From the NCBI GenBank assembly GCA_002309675.1, contig DBXX01000005.1, positions 1 to 21,911 of the forward strand: a stretch of 21,911 bases of DNA, written 5' to 3'. Shown here piece by piece: positions 14,944 through 21,911 of the stretch (within the stretch, counting starts at the first letter, position 1; each line of letters starts with the position of its first letter). A program made the position numbers and the translations under genes. The notes below the pieces were generated by a model that was given only the letters and a program-made list of their open reading frames with translations, was not told the DNA's origin and ran no database searches. This DNA comes from Lachnospiraceae bacterium UBA1201. Lineage in GTDB: Bacteria; Bacillota; Clostridia; Lachnospirales; Lachnospiraceae.

Positions 14944-17049
14944 ATGGGAGAGATAAAAGAAATCGAAACTCCGGAAGAAGAGAAGATCGATATAAATGAA
15001 GAGAAAAAGCCGGATCAAAAGCTCCTTTTCAACACACGTGGGAAAAGAGGGGCGGGTTATCTTGCTTTGATTTTCATTTTGTTTTACATATTTGCGATCC
15101 TGTTTACCGGAACGATGGAATTTTATATGACGAATACGACGCGGAAATTCTCTCTCTACGTTCTTTCGGATTATTTATTGATTTATTTCTTTGAACTTCC
15201 GCAGGATATCTTTTCTCTTCCGGACGTGGTAACGCCTTCGTTTTATCATGCATATGCGATCATTTTGTTTCTGCTGTTGCTGTTCTTTGTTTTTTTCATT
15301 TTCCAAAGAGGATACATAGCGATATTGACATCCGGAATGTTGGGCATGATCTTATGCTACGCTAGTAAGACCAAATTCCAATACCGGAAGGAACTGTTGA
15401 ATATTAAGGATCTCGCGCTTACTGAGGCGGCGGGAATGGCGAAAAATTACCTGAAATTCGATTTCGGCTTTCGCTTTTTCATACTGTTTCTGGTGGTTTT
15501 GTTGTTTGCGGTGGCGGCGTTTTTTACTGATCGTATCGTCCTCAAGGATCGAAAGGCGGCGACGCCTAAGGAGAAGAAGATCTTTTGGGGCGTTCGTATC
15601 GGACTGGGATTGCTCATCGTGGCGTTGTTGTTTCATTTTCAATCCAGAGTCGAACAACACATCATCCTCGGAGACAGTACGAACCGAATGGTCCTGCTGA
15701 CAGATAATCCTACAGACTATGTTGTGTACCATTTCTTTGAGGATAAGAAGAAGGTATATAATGCCGACGAGGTCAGAGCGAAGTATCAGGAACTTACGGA
15801 TAAACTGATACGGGAATACGAGGAAAATGATAAATACACCCCCATTTCCCCAAAGGATTATCCGAATGTGATCGTGATCATGAATGAATCCTGGTGGCAC
15901 ATGGATGCGATCGACACCGACAAAATGTGGCTTTCACAAGACCCTATGGGACCAGTTAAGGGATTGGGCGAACAGGCTGCGTTAGGTAGCGCTGCCGTCG
16001 GGATATACGGAGGCGGCACCGTAAGTTCGGAAATGGAGTTTTTGACCGGATGGAATTTGAAATATGCGCAAAATTCCACGTCGATCTCCATAGAGACTTC
16101 GAAGGTTAAGATTCATTCTATAGTGGATTACTTTAATTCACTGGATTACGAAACACGTGCCATCCATCCATATTACAGTGGTTTTTACAGCCGCTATAAG
16201 CTATATAATAATCTGGGTTTTTCGCACATGACGTTTGAGCCCGACATGAAATTCAAATCCACTTTTGACCGGTATATCAGTGATGAGTCCTTGGTCGATC
16301 AGATCATCTATGAATTTGAGAATAAAACGAAAGATAGGGCATTTATCTTCGGCGTTTCAGTCGCAAACCATGGAATTTATCTGGAGTACACAGAGCCGCT
16401 GAATAAAGACTACCCGTACGCAGTAGATATGAAAGAAGGCAGTAATTGGGCGCCGACAAAAGAGTGGAGTGACAGCGAACTTTTGTCTTTGCGGCATTAT
16501 GTTAACGGAACATATGAAGCGAGCGCTGCATTTGCCAAGTTGGTGAACTATTTTAAAAACCAGGATGAACCGGTGATACTGATCATGTACGGTGATCATT
16601 GCCCGGACTTCCCGGCCTGGAGGTTTTATGATCTGGGGGCATTAAATAAGAAGATCGATGAAGACTGGTATCCGACCATGCTTCACCCGGGCTCTTCCGA
16701 AGATACGATTCATGATACACAAATGCTATATTCCGTACCGGTCGTATCCTGGAGCAACTGCTTAGACAGCGTCGACATGGAAATGAATCTGTCGAATATC
16801 AGTGTTTTGGGTTCGAGGCTCATTAAGAAAAGTAAGCTTCCGATGACCAAAATGGTATTGCTGGAAGACTATTTCGAGAAATGCTTGGCGACTGACAGTT
16901 TATTCTACATGATGGACGCTGAGCATAAAATAATCGATAGAACTACAAAAGAGATTGATGATAGTATATATATTAAGTCCATGCTTCAATATGATCAGGT
17001 ATTCGGAGATGATGTGAGTAATGATGTATGGGTTCCGATGAAAGATTAA
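14944..17049 (+). CDS. LtaS-like polyglycerol-phosphate synthase
   Basis: 701 residues from the ATG at 14944, preferred for GGGAAG just before it and for the charged cytoplasmic start MGEIKEIETPEEEK before the first membrane helix (about 37-56). Starts further upstream (TTG 14803, ATG 14818, ATG 14896) lack a good ribosome binding site. Five or six membrane helices fill residues 37-231; the outer sulfatase-fold domain follows. Active-site elements are Glu315 in MNESWW, nucleophile Thr359 in GGGTVSSEMEFLTG and Asp551-His552 in YGDH. The family polymerises glycerol-phosphate from phosphatidylglycerol, as in lipoteichoic acid. It differs clearly from the OpgB-like enzyme at 9542. trkA follows after 16 nt, so the two are probably co-transcribed. 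Confidence 0.85.
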   Translation: MGEIKEIETPEEEKIDINEEKKPDQKLLFNTRGKRGAGYLALIFILFYIFAILFTGTMEFYMTNTTRKFSLYVLSDYLLIYFFELPQDIFSLPDVVTPSFYHAYAIILFLLLLFFVFFIFQRGYIAILTSGMLGMILCYASKTKFQYRKELLNIKDLALTEAAGMAKNYLKFDFGFRFFILFLVVLLFAVAAFFTDRIVLKDRKAATPKEKKIFWGVRIGLGLLIVALLFHFQSRVEQHIILGDSTNRMVLLTDNPTDYVVYHFFEDKKKVYNADEVRAKYQELTDKLIREYEENDKYTPISPKDYPNVIVIMNESWWHMDAIDTDKMWLSQDPMGPVKGLGEQAALGSAAVGIYGGGTVSSEMEFLTGWNLKYAQNSTSISIETSKVKIHSIVDYFNSLDYETRAIHPYYSGFYSRYKLYNNLGFSHMTFEPDMKFKSTFDRYISDESLVDQIIYEFENKTKDRAFIFGVSVANHGIYLEYTEPLNKDYPYAVDMKEGSNWAPTKEWSDSELLSLRHYVNGTYEASAAFAKLVNYFKNQDEPVILIMYGDHCPDFPAWRFYDLGALNKKIDEDWYPTMLHPGSSEDTIHDTQMLYSVPVVSWSNCLDSVDMEMNLSNISVLGSRLIKKSKLPMTKMVLLEDYFEKCLATDSLFYMMDAEHKIIDRTTKEIDDSIYIKSMLQYDQVFGDDVSNDVWVPMKD

Positions 17050-17065
17050 CAGAGGAGATTTACAT

Positions 17066-18424
17066 ATGAAGATCATCGTAGTTGGCTGCGGTAATGTCGG
17101 CGGGGCGCTGACGGAGCAGTTGGTGAAGGAAGGGCATAATGTGACCGTGATCGACGATGAAAAGGAGTCGCTCGAAGCATTGGCCAATAAGTGTGATATT
17201 ATGGGCGTTGTCGGCGACGGCGCGAGTTACTCGACGCAGATGGAGGCCGGCGTAGAGCAGGCGGATCTGCTGATCGCGGTAACGGACTCGGATGAGGTGA
17301 ACTTGCTGTGCTGCCTTATCGCGAAGAAGGCCGGCGACTGCAGCACCATTGCCCGTGTGCGTAACCCGGTCTACAATCGCGAGGTCGACTTCATTAAGGA
17401 GGAACTGGGTCTGTCCATGACCATTAACCCCGAGCTTGCGACGGCGCATGCTATCGCGCGGCTTCTGAAGTTCCCGTCGGCGATCTCGGTAGAGACGTTT
17501 GCGAAGGGAAAGGTCGAACTGTCGAGTTTTAAACTGGATTCGAAAAATGTGCTGGTCGGCCTGCAGCTGAAGGAGGTTTCCTCGCGCTTAGGCTGCAACG
17601 TCCTGATCTGTATCGTGGAGCGGGATGGCGAGGTCCACATTCCGGGCGGTAATTTCACGCTGAAGGAAAACGACGTGATCCACGTGGCGGCGACGCCGAA
17701 GAACATCGTGAAGTTCTTCCGTGCCATGGGCATGGCGACGAAGGCGGTTAAGGACGCGCTCATCGTGGGAGGAGGTTCGACGACCTACTATCTGGCGCAG
17801 GAGTTGCTGTCCAGCGGTATCGCGACGAAGATCATCGAGCGGGATCCGGAGCGGGCGGACGAACTGTCGGAGCTGCTGCCTGAGGCGCAGATCATCTGCG
17901 GCGATGGGGCGGACCGGAGCGTACTGAAGGAAGAGGGCATCGACCGTGCCAGTGCGTTCGTCTCCATGACGAATATGGACGAAGAGAATATCATGCTTTC
18001 GATGTTCGCGCGCAAGGTGTCACAGGCGAAGGTCGTGACGCGCATTCACCGGATCTATTATGATGAATTGATAAAGACTTTGGACGTGGGAAGTATCATT
18101 TTCCCGAAGTTTACGACGGCGGAGGAGATCGTGCGTTATGTGCGCGCCATGTCGAATTCGCTCGGAAGTAATGTGGAGACGCTGTATCAGCTGGTCGACA
18201 ACCGGGCGGAGGCGCTCGAGTTCTGGATCCGTGAGACGTCGCCTGTGGTCGATGTGCCGCTGTCGGAGCTGTCACTGAAGGATAATCTGCTGCTGGCATG
18301 CATTAACCGAAACGGATCCATCCTGATCCCCGGCGGCCAGGATAAGATCATAGTGGGTGACACGGTAATCGTTATCACGACGCACACCGGACTGCATGAC
18401 GTGAAGGACATTCTGGAGGGCTAA
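17066..18424 (+). CDS. trkA: Trk potassium uptake regulatory subunit TrkA
   Basis: 452 residues with the full duplicated RCK layout: Rossmann nucleotide motif GCGNVGGAL (7-15), Asp30 at the end of strand 2, a TrkA-C domain around 140-215, a second Rossmann unit starting GGGSTTYYLA (235-244) and a second C-terminal domain to 452. It binds NAD(H) or ATP on the cytoplasmic side and gates TrkH. AGAGGAGA (17051-17058) precedes the ATG. The stop lies 1 nt before the trkH start, so the two are coupled. Its GC content and third-position G/C look higher than in the pilus region. Confidence 0.97.
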   Translation: MKIIVVGCGNVGGALTEQLVKEGHNVTVIDDEKESLEALANKCDIMGVVGDGASYSTQMEAGVEQADLLIAVTDSDEVNLLCCLIAKKAGDCSTIARVRNPVYNREVDFIKEELGLSMTINPELATAHAIARLLKFPSAISVETFAKGKVELSSFKLDSKNVLVGLQLKEVSSRLGCNVLICIVERDGEVHIPGGNFTLKENDVIHVAATPKNIVKFFRAMGMATKAVKDALIVGGGSTTYYLAQELLSSGIATKIIERDPERADELSELLPEAQIICGDGADRSVLKEEGIDRASAFVSMTNMDEENIMLSMFARKVSQAKVVTRIHRIYYDELIKTLDVGSIIFPKFTTAEEIVRYVRAMSNSLGSNVETLYQLVDNRAEALEFWIRETSPVVDVPLSELSLKDNLLLACINRNGSILIPGGQDKIIVGDTVIVITTHTGLHDVKDILEG

Positions 18425-18425
18425 T

Positions 18426-19868
18426 ATGAATTATCCCATGATATTCTATATACTCAGCCGCGTGCTCCAGTTACAGGGCGTGTTTATGGTGCTGCCTTGC
18501 GTGACGGCACTCATTTACCGTGAGCAAGAGGGCATAGCGTACCTGATCGTGATGCTGGGCAGCCTGCTTTTAGGCACGCTGGGGCGTTACATCAAGCGGG
18601 ACAGACAGGCGTTTTATGCGCGTGAGGGTTTCGTGACCGTTGCGCTTGCGTGGATCCTGATGAGTCTGGTCGGCGCGTTGCCGTTTATCATCAGCGGCGA
18701 GATTCCTTCCTTTGCGGATGCCATGTTTGAGAGTATTTCCGGCTTCACCACGACCGGTGCCAGCATCCTTAAGGATGTGGAGGCCATGAGTAAGACGGGC
18801 CTGATGTGGCGTTCGTTTACACACTGGATCGGCGGCATGGGCGTGCTGGTTTTCCTGTTGGCAGTCCTGCCAATGACGGGCGGCTCGGATATGTATCTGA
18901 TGAAAGCGGAGAGCCCCGGCCCATCGGTCGGCAAATTGGTTCCGCGTATCCGTTCGACCGCGCAGATCCTGTACGGCATCTACATTTTCATAACGGTTGC
19001 CGAGATCGGAACTCTGCTGATCTTGGGCATGAAGCCTTTTGACTCGCTGGCACTTTCGTTTGCGACGGCTGGCACCGGAGGCTTCGGTATCCTGAATTCG
19101 AGCATCGGCGCCTACGCGATGGGGCAGCAGACCGCGATCACGATCTTCATGTTCCTGTTCGGTGTGAATTTCAATGTGTATTTCCTCTTCCTGATGAAGA
19201 AGCCGAAGCAGGCTTTCAAATGCGAAGAGCTTCGCTACTACCTGATCATCGTGTTCGCGGCGATCACGGCCATTACGGTCAATATCTACACGAGCGGCGT
19301 GTACGACTCGGTTCGCGACTCCGTGCACCATTCGGCCTTCCAGGTCGGTGCCATCATGACGACGACCGGTTTTTCGACCGCGGACTTCAACATGTGGCCC
19401 ACATTTTCTAAGACGATCCTGGTGCTTTTAATGTTCGTCGGCGCCTGCGCCGGCAGTACCGGCGGCGGTATGAAGGTATCGCGTTGGGTACTCTTGATCA
19501 AGTCTTGTAAGAATGAATTGGACCGTGCGATTCATCCGCGTAGCGTGCGTCGCGTACACTTCGAAGGTCGTCCGGTAGAGAAGAACGTGATCCACTCGGT
19601 GGAGCGTTTCCTGGTTGCTTATATTCTGGTCTTCGTTGCATCCTGCCTGATCGTTTCGCTGGATACCATGGACTTTACGGAAACATTCACTTCCGTAGCA
19701 GCAACACTGAATAACATCGGCCCCGGCCTGGGGATTGTGGGCCCGGCCGGAAACTATTCCTCGCTGAGCATTCTCTCGAAGTCGGTTTTGATGTTCGACA
19801 TGCTCGCCGGCCGACTGGAGATCCTGCCCATGTTGGTATTACTCCTTCGGAGAACCTGGAAAGACTGA
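18426..19868 (+). CDS. trkH: Trk/Ktr-type potassium channel subunit TrkH
   Basis: 480 residues, polytopic. The four pore repeats show their filter segments FTTTGAS (107-113), TAGTGGFG (214-221), MTTTGFST (311-318) and NNIGPGLG near 437. This is the potassium-conducting pore regulated by the TrkA product encoded just upstream. GGAGGG (18415-18420), inside the end of trkA, is the ribosome binding site. It ends the unit, with a strong terminator 25 nt later. Confidence 0.97.
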   Translation: MNYPMIFYILSRVLQLQGVFMVLPCVTALIYREQEGIAYLIVMLGSLLLGTLGRYIKRDRQAFYAREGFVTVALAWILMSLVGALPFIISGEIPSFADAMFESISGFTTTGASILKDVEAMSKTGLMWRSFTHWIGGMGVLVFLLAVLPMTGGSDMYLMKAESPGPSVGKLVPRIRSTAQILYGIYIFITVAEIGTLLILGMKPFDSLALSFATAGTGGFGILNSSIGAYAMGQQTAITIFMFLFGVNFNVYFLFLMKKPKQAFKCEELRYYLIIVFAAITAITVNIYTSGVYDSVRDSVHHSAFQVGAIMTTTGFSTADFNMWPTFSKTILVLLMFVGACAGSTGGGMKVSRWVLLIKSCKNELDRAIHPRSVRRVHFEGRPVEKNVIHSVERFLVAYILVFVASCLIVSLDTMDFTETFTSVAATLNNIGPGLGIVGPAGNYSSLSILSKSVLMFDMLAGRLEILPMLVLLLRRTWKD

Positions 19869-19893
19869 AGATAAAAGAATTCTTATGTATAGT

Positions 19894-19932
19894 GTAGCCG
19901 GGGGCTTATAACGAGACCCCGGCTACTTTTTT
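19894..19932 (+). terminator. Intrinsic terminator after trkH
   Basis: GTAGCCGGGG (19894-19903) pairs with CCCCGGCTAC (19917-19926), followed by TTTTTT. Confidence 0.95.
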
Positions 19933-19957
19933 GGGGGTTGGGGGGCTGAGGGCTGCT

Positions 19958-20305
19958 TTTGGTGGCTGTAGGCCTTGGGTTGTTTGGAGGTTACGGCCTG
20001 AAAAGCCACCAGGAAGCATAGATATCGTAAATCTGGTGGCCGGAGACTGTTGGCTGTTCGGGACTTTTGGATGAAAAAGCAACCAAGAAGCTCAAATATA
20101 GTAGGTTTGGTGGCCAGGGCCCATCGGCTATTCGTAGCTTTTGGATGAAAAAGCAACCAAGAAACTTGAATAATGTAGATCTGGTGGCCGGAGGTTTAGG
20201 TTGCTCGGGGCTTTCGGGCGGAAAAGCAACCAAGAAGTTCAAATATAGTAGATCTGGTGGCCGGAGGGGTTAGGTTGCTCGGGAAGTTTGGCCGAAAAGC
20301 AACCA
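19958..20305. repeat. Tandem repeat array B, period 73-74 bp
   Basis: AAAAGC(A/C)ACCA starts at 20001, 20075, 20149, 20222 and 20295 (periods 74, 74, 73, 73). In the four complete copies 20 nt follow and then T(T/C)TGGTGG. A right half-unit (TTTGGTGG, 19958-19965) lies exactly 43 bp before copy 1, and copy 5 is cut after the left arm. The middle has consensus AGAAGCTCAAATATAGTAGA, unlike array A, while both arms and all lengths agree. Linkers share CTCGGGGCTTT. In copy 1 the arms GCCACCA and TGGTGGC are perfect inverted repeats; elsewhere GCAACCA leaves one mismatch. The array lies between two converging terminators. Confidence 0.95.
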
Positions 20306-20336
20306 AAAGCACCGAAGTCTCCTACATTTTGCGCAT

Positions 20337-20358
20337 AAAAAAGCTCCCTTTCGGGAGC
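20337..20358 (-). terminator. Terminator of a minus-strand transcript
   Basis: Read on the minus strand, GCTCCC, a GAAA tetraloop and GGGAGC are followed by TTTTTT (stem 20343-20348 with 20353-20358; A-run 20337-20342 on the given strand). No protein gene ends here, which points to the transcript at 20337-20675. Confidence 0.85.
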
Positions 20359-20675
20359 CACTTACCATCTTTATCTAACTTTTGCAACCTGTGCTTTGTG
20401 CTTTGATTCGTGTGAACCGCGGGCGGCGATGCTCGCAAGAAAGGAATTAGAATGTCCTGATGTGGACGTGTGTAGCGCGATGGATTGCACCTCCGCCTGC
20501 AGCAGAAGGATTGCGGTTCACAGCCGGTCGAGGGGGTTGATCCTGACCGAAACCGTTGAAATCAACTTTCTATCAAAGGATTGAGCCATCTATCCATTGA
20601 GACAACGCGGAAAATGAAATACTTTAGTCCGTACAGGTATTTCATCTGTCCGTGTAAGTTTTGAATTCAACTCAC
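20337..20675 (-). ncRNA. Candidate structured non-coding RNA of about 340 nt
   Basis: The segment runs from a minus-strand promoter (20682-20710) to an intrinsic terminator. It contains a perfect 10-bp long-range helix (20411-20420 with 20513-20522, TGTGAACCGC), a 9-bp hairpin (20614-20622 with 20637-20645), CGGTC/GACCG and GTCC/GGAC helices, and a GTTGA/TCAAC hairpin that competes with another ATCAAC downstream. The longest minus-strand ORF noticed here is 27 codons (20562-20645) without a clear ribosome binding site. No tmRNA, RNase P, SRP or tRNA consensus was recognised; 6S RNA is not excluded. Start and end are predictions. Confidence 0.45.
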
Positions 20676-20681
20676 GGTATA

Positions 20682-20710
20682 AATATACTCTTTTTTTACA
20701 CAATTCACAA
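20682..20710 (-). promoter_or_regulatory. Candidate promoter of the minus-strand RNA
   Basis: On the minus strand TTGTGA (20705-20710), a 17-bp spacer and TATATT (20682-20687). It would start near 20675 and points toward the terminator at 20337. Confidence 0.55.
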
Positions 20711-20767
20711 TAGACATATGTGTTATATATACTGATGTTTTGTGCTTCGATTCGTGAAATACATTGC

Positions 20768-20799
20768 AAAAAGAAAACAGCGCGTGTTCTACGCGCTGT
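20768..20799 (-). terminator. Terminator overlapping the end of the AraC-family gene
   Basis: On the minus strand ACAGCGCGT (20791-20799) pairs with ACGCGCTGT (20777-20785) over a 5-nt loop, then TTTCTTTTT. The first arm encodes the last two residues and includes part of the stop codon. Confidence 0.9.
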
Positions 20800-21580
20800 A
20801 TTGTTTCCTATATTCTGTCGGAGTCAGTCCTGTGTAATTCTTAAACTGACGCATAAAATGGACGTCATTGTTGTAGCCGCATTGCTCGGCGATAGCAGAG
20901 ATCGGAACTCTCGTTGAGGAGAGGAGCAGCTTCGCATGTGACATCCGGCTCTGCAAAATATCGTCGCGGACACTCTGGCCGAAGAGCATCTTATAGGAAT
21001 GCTGAAAATAGGAGCGGCTGACATTGGCCGCACGAGCCATTTCATCGATGGACATGTGGAAAGCGTGCGTGCTGAAGATCTTCTCGCGGATCGTGCGCAG
21101 TGCCTGGAAGTGGTCCGAGTTGAGATCGGATGCGGTCAATGAAGCGCCGCGCAGAGCGCGCCCTAACTTCAGGATCAGCAGGCGGAAGTAAAGGTTTAGG
21201 CCTTCGTTGCGGTCCTCGCCCGGAGTGCAGAACTCGAAGCACATGTTTCGGAGGATCTCAGAGCATTCGGTCAATGAGCCGACATATACCGGCCGGTCGA
21301 AGATCATATTATGGGACGCAAAGAATTCTTCGTCTCCTTCCTCAAAATGGAAGTGGATGAAGTCGTCGATGTAAGGCTCTTTGTAGGCACAGTATTCGTG
21401 CGGGGTACCGGCTTTGTAGATGACGAAACTGTTTTTGCGTACCGGAACGAGGGCGCCGTCAACGGAGAAGAGCGCCGGGGATTTAATGAGGAGCAGGATG
21501 TGGTTCTCCAGCCCCTGTGGCCGATTGATGTGAAAGTCTTCGGAATGCTTGTGCTGGCATCCGATATAGTCAACGATCAT
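20789..21580 (-). CDS. AraC-family transcriptional regulator
   Basis: 263 residues from the ATG at 21580, fixed by AAGGAGG five bases before it; an in-frame ATG at 21616 has no such site. The N-terminal 150 residues look like a cupin-type sensor (HILLLIKSPALFSVDG, VIYKAGTPHEYCAYKEPYIDDFIHFHF), as in sugar-responsive regulators. The C-terminal 100 residues form the double helix-turn-helix: MSIDEMARAANVSRSYFQHSYKMLFGQSV and VPISAIAEQCGYNNDVHFMRQFKNYTGLTPTEYRK. No sugar-use gene is adjacent, so the ligand and targets are unknown; they may lie to the right of the window. It is a single gene between its own promoter and terminator. Confidence 0.95.
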   Translation of the reverse strand: MIVDYIGCQHKHSEDFHINRPQGLENHILLLIKSPALFSVDGALVPVRKNSFVIYKAGTPHEYCAYKEPYIDDFIHFHFEEGDEEFFASHNMIFDRPVYVGSLTECSEILRNMCFEFCTPGEDRNEGLNLYFRLLILKLGRALRGASLTASDLNSDHFQALRTIREKIFSTHAFHMSIDEMARAANVSRSYFQHSYKMLFGQSVRDDILQSRMSHAKLLLSSTRVPISAIAEQCGYNNDVHFMRQFKNYTGLTPTEYRKQYSA

Positions 21581-21677
21581 GGCGACCTCCTTCTGCAATG
21601 GATCGAAATGAATCATTGGTTTGCTTTAGTGTTCTACGGGCCGCGAGTTGCTTTGCAGCCCGAATGTCGATGTTATT

Positions 21678-21706
21678 ATTTTAGCGTTTTGACTCGATAC
21701 TGTCAA
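21678..21706 (-). promoter_or_regulatory. Sigma-A promoter of the AraC-family gene
   Basis: On the minus strand a perfect TTGACA (21701-21706), a 17-bp spacer and TAAAAT (21678-21683). The leader is about 90 nt. The right edge of the promoter lies about 30 bp from the first degenerate unit of repeat array C. Confidence 0.85.
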
Positions 21707-21736
21707 GATAGGAGCAGAAGAGGGGAAAGAGTGCGA

Positions 21737-21911
21737 GTCACTGGCCTTGCTATCTTAGGCTGCTCGGGGCTTCTGGATGAAAAAGCAACCAAGATGTTCA
21801 AATAACGTAAGTTTGGTGGCCAGAGACTTTGGGCTGCTTGAGACATTTGATTGAAAAAGCAACCAAGAAGCTCGAATATCGTAGATTTGGTGGCCAGAGA
21901 CTTTGGGCTGT
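21737..21911. repeat. Tandem repeat array C (runs off the right edge)
   Basis: AAAAGCAACCA starts at 21781 and 21855, 74 bp apart, each followed by 20 nt and TTTGGTGG. A degenerate right half-unit lies at about 21737-21780. Middle and linker sequences match array B (for example GGCTGCTCGGGGCTT and the shared AGAAGCTC-type middle), not array A. The array continues past the window, so the copy number is unknown. Confidence 0.9.

Noticed and set aside
19923..20273. Small repeated proteins encoded in array B (both strands)
   Set aside because: Units of 73-74 bp shift the frame each time, there are no ribosome binding sites, and the translations only mirror the DNA repeat.
20396..20584. Plus-strand ORF of 62 codons in the non-coding region
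   Set aside because: It has no ribosome binding site and lies antisense to the structured RNA candidate; its Cys-rich sequence matches nothing I know.
20560..20610. tRNA gene on the minus strand
   Set aside because: TCAATGGATAGA resembles a tRNA D-arm, but there is no acceptor stem, no proper anticodon arm and no GGTTCRA-type T-loop at the right distance.

Overview
The window looks like chromosomal DNA of a Gram-positive Bacillota, probably a Clostridia-type gut or rumen bacterium; I cannot place it more exactly. The reasons are AGGAGG-type ribosome binding sites, sigma-A promoters that often carry an extended TGn -10, type IV pilus genes without secretin or other outer-membrane genes, two glycerol-phosphate transferases of the lipoteichoic acid/OpgB kind, and TrkA/TrkH and NptA/PhoU transporters. 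No plasmid, phage or insertion-sequence genes are visible.

Positions 1-9441 hold the end of a type IV pilus locus. The window opens in the C-terminus of an upstream gene that ends at a strong terminator. Two related pilin genes follow (480-935 and 1173-1658), each with its own apparent control region. A strong promoter at 1795-1823 then starts a probable transcription unit that runs to the terminator at 9405-9441: prepilin peptidase, a PilM protein fused to a PilN-like domain, a PilO-like protein, and four minor-pilin genes of PilV/GspI, PilX/GspK, FimT/GspH and PilW/GspJ type. PilD would process the pilins, the PilM-N fusion and PilO would form the inner alignment complex, and the minor pilins would prime assembly. 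The motors PilB/PilT and platform PilC are not here and presumably lie upstream.

Positions 9444-19932 hold envelope and transport genes on the + strand: an OpgB-like phosphoglycerol transferase, a Na+/phosphate cotransporter with a PhoU domain behind a probable PhoP box, a cysteine synthase, an LtaS-like polyglycerol-phosphate synthase, and trkA-trkH for potassium uptake. Terminators and promoters split these into at least four units.

Positions 19933-21911 are mostly non-coding apart from one AraC-family regulator on the - strand. A promoter/terminator pair on the - strand frames about 340 nt with strong secondary structure and no convincing ORF, a candidate structured RNA.

The most unusual element is a family of tandem repeats at three intergenic sites (13284-13659, 19958-20305, 21737 to the window end). 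The period is 73-74 bp. Each complete core has a left arm AAAAGCAACCA, exactly 20 nt of middle sequence and a right arm TTTGGTGG. The middle and the linkers differ between sites while the lengths are held.
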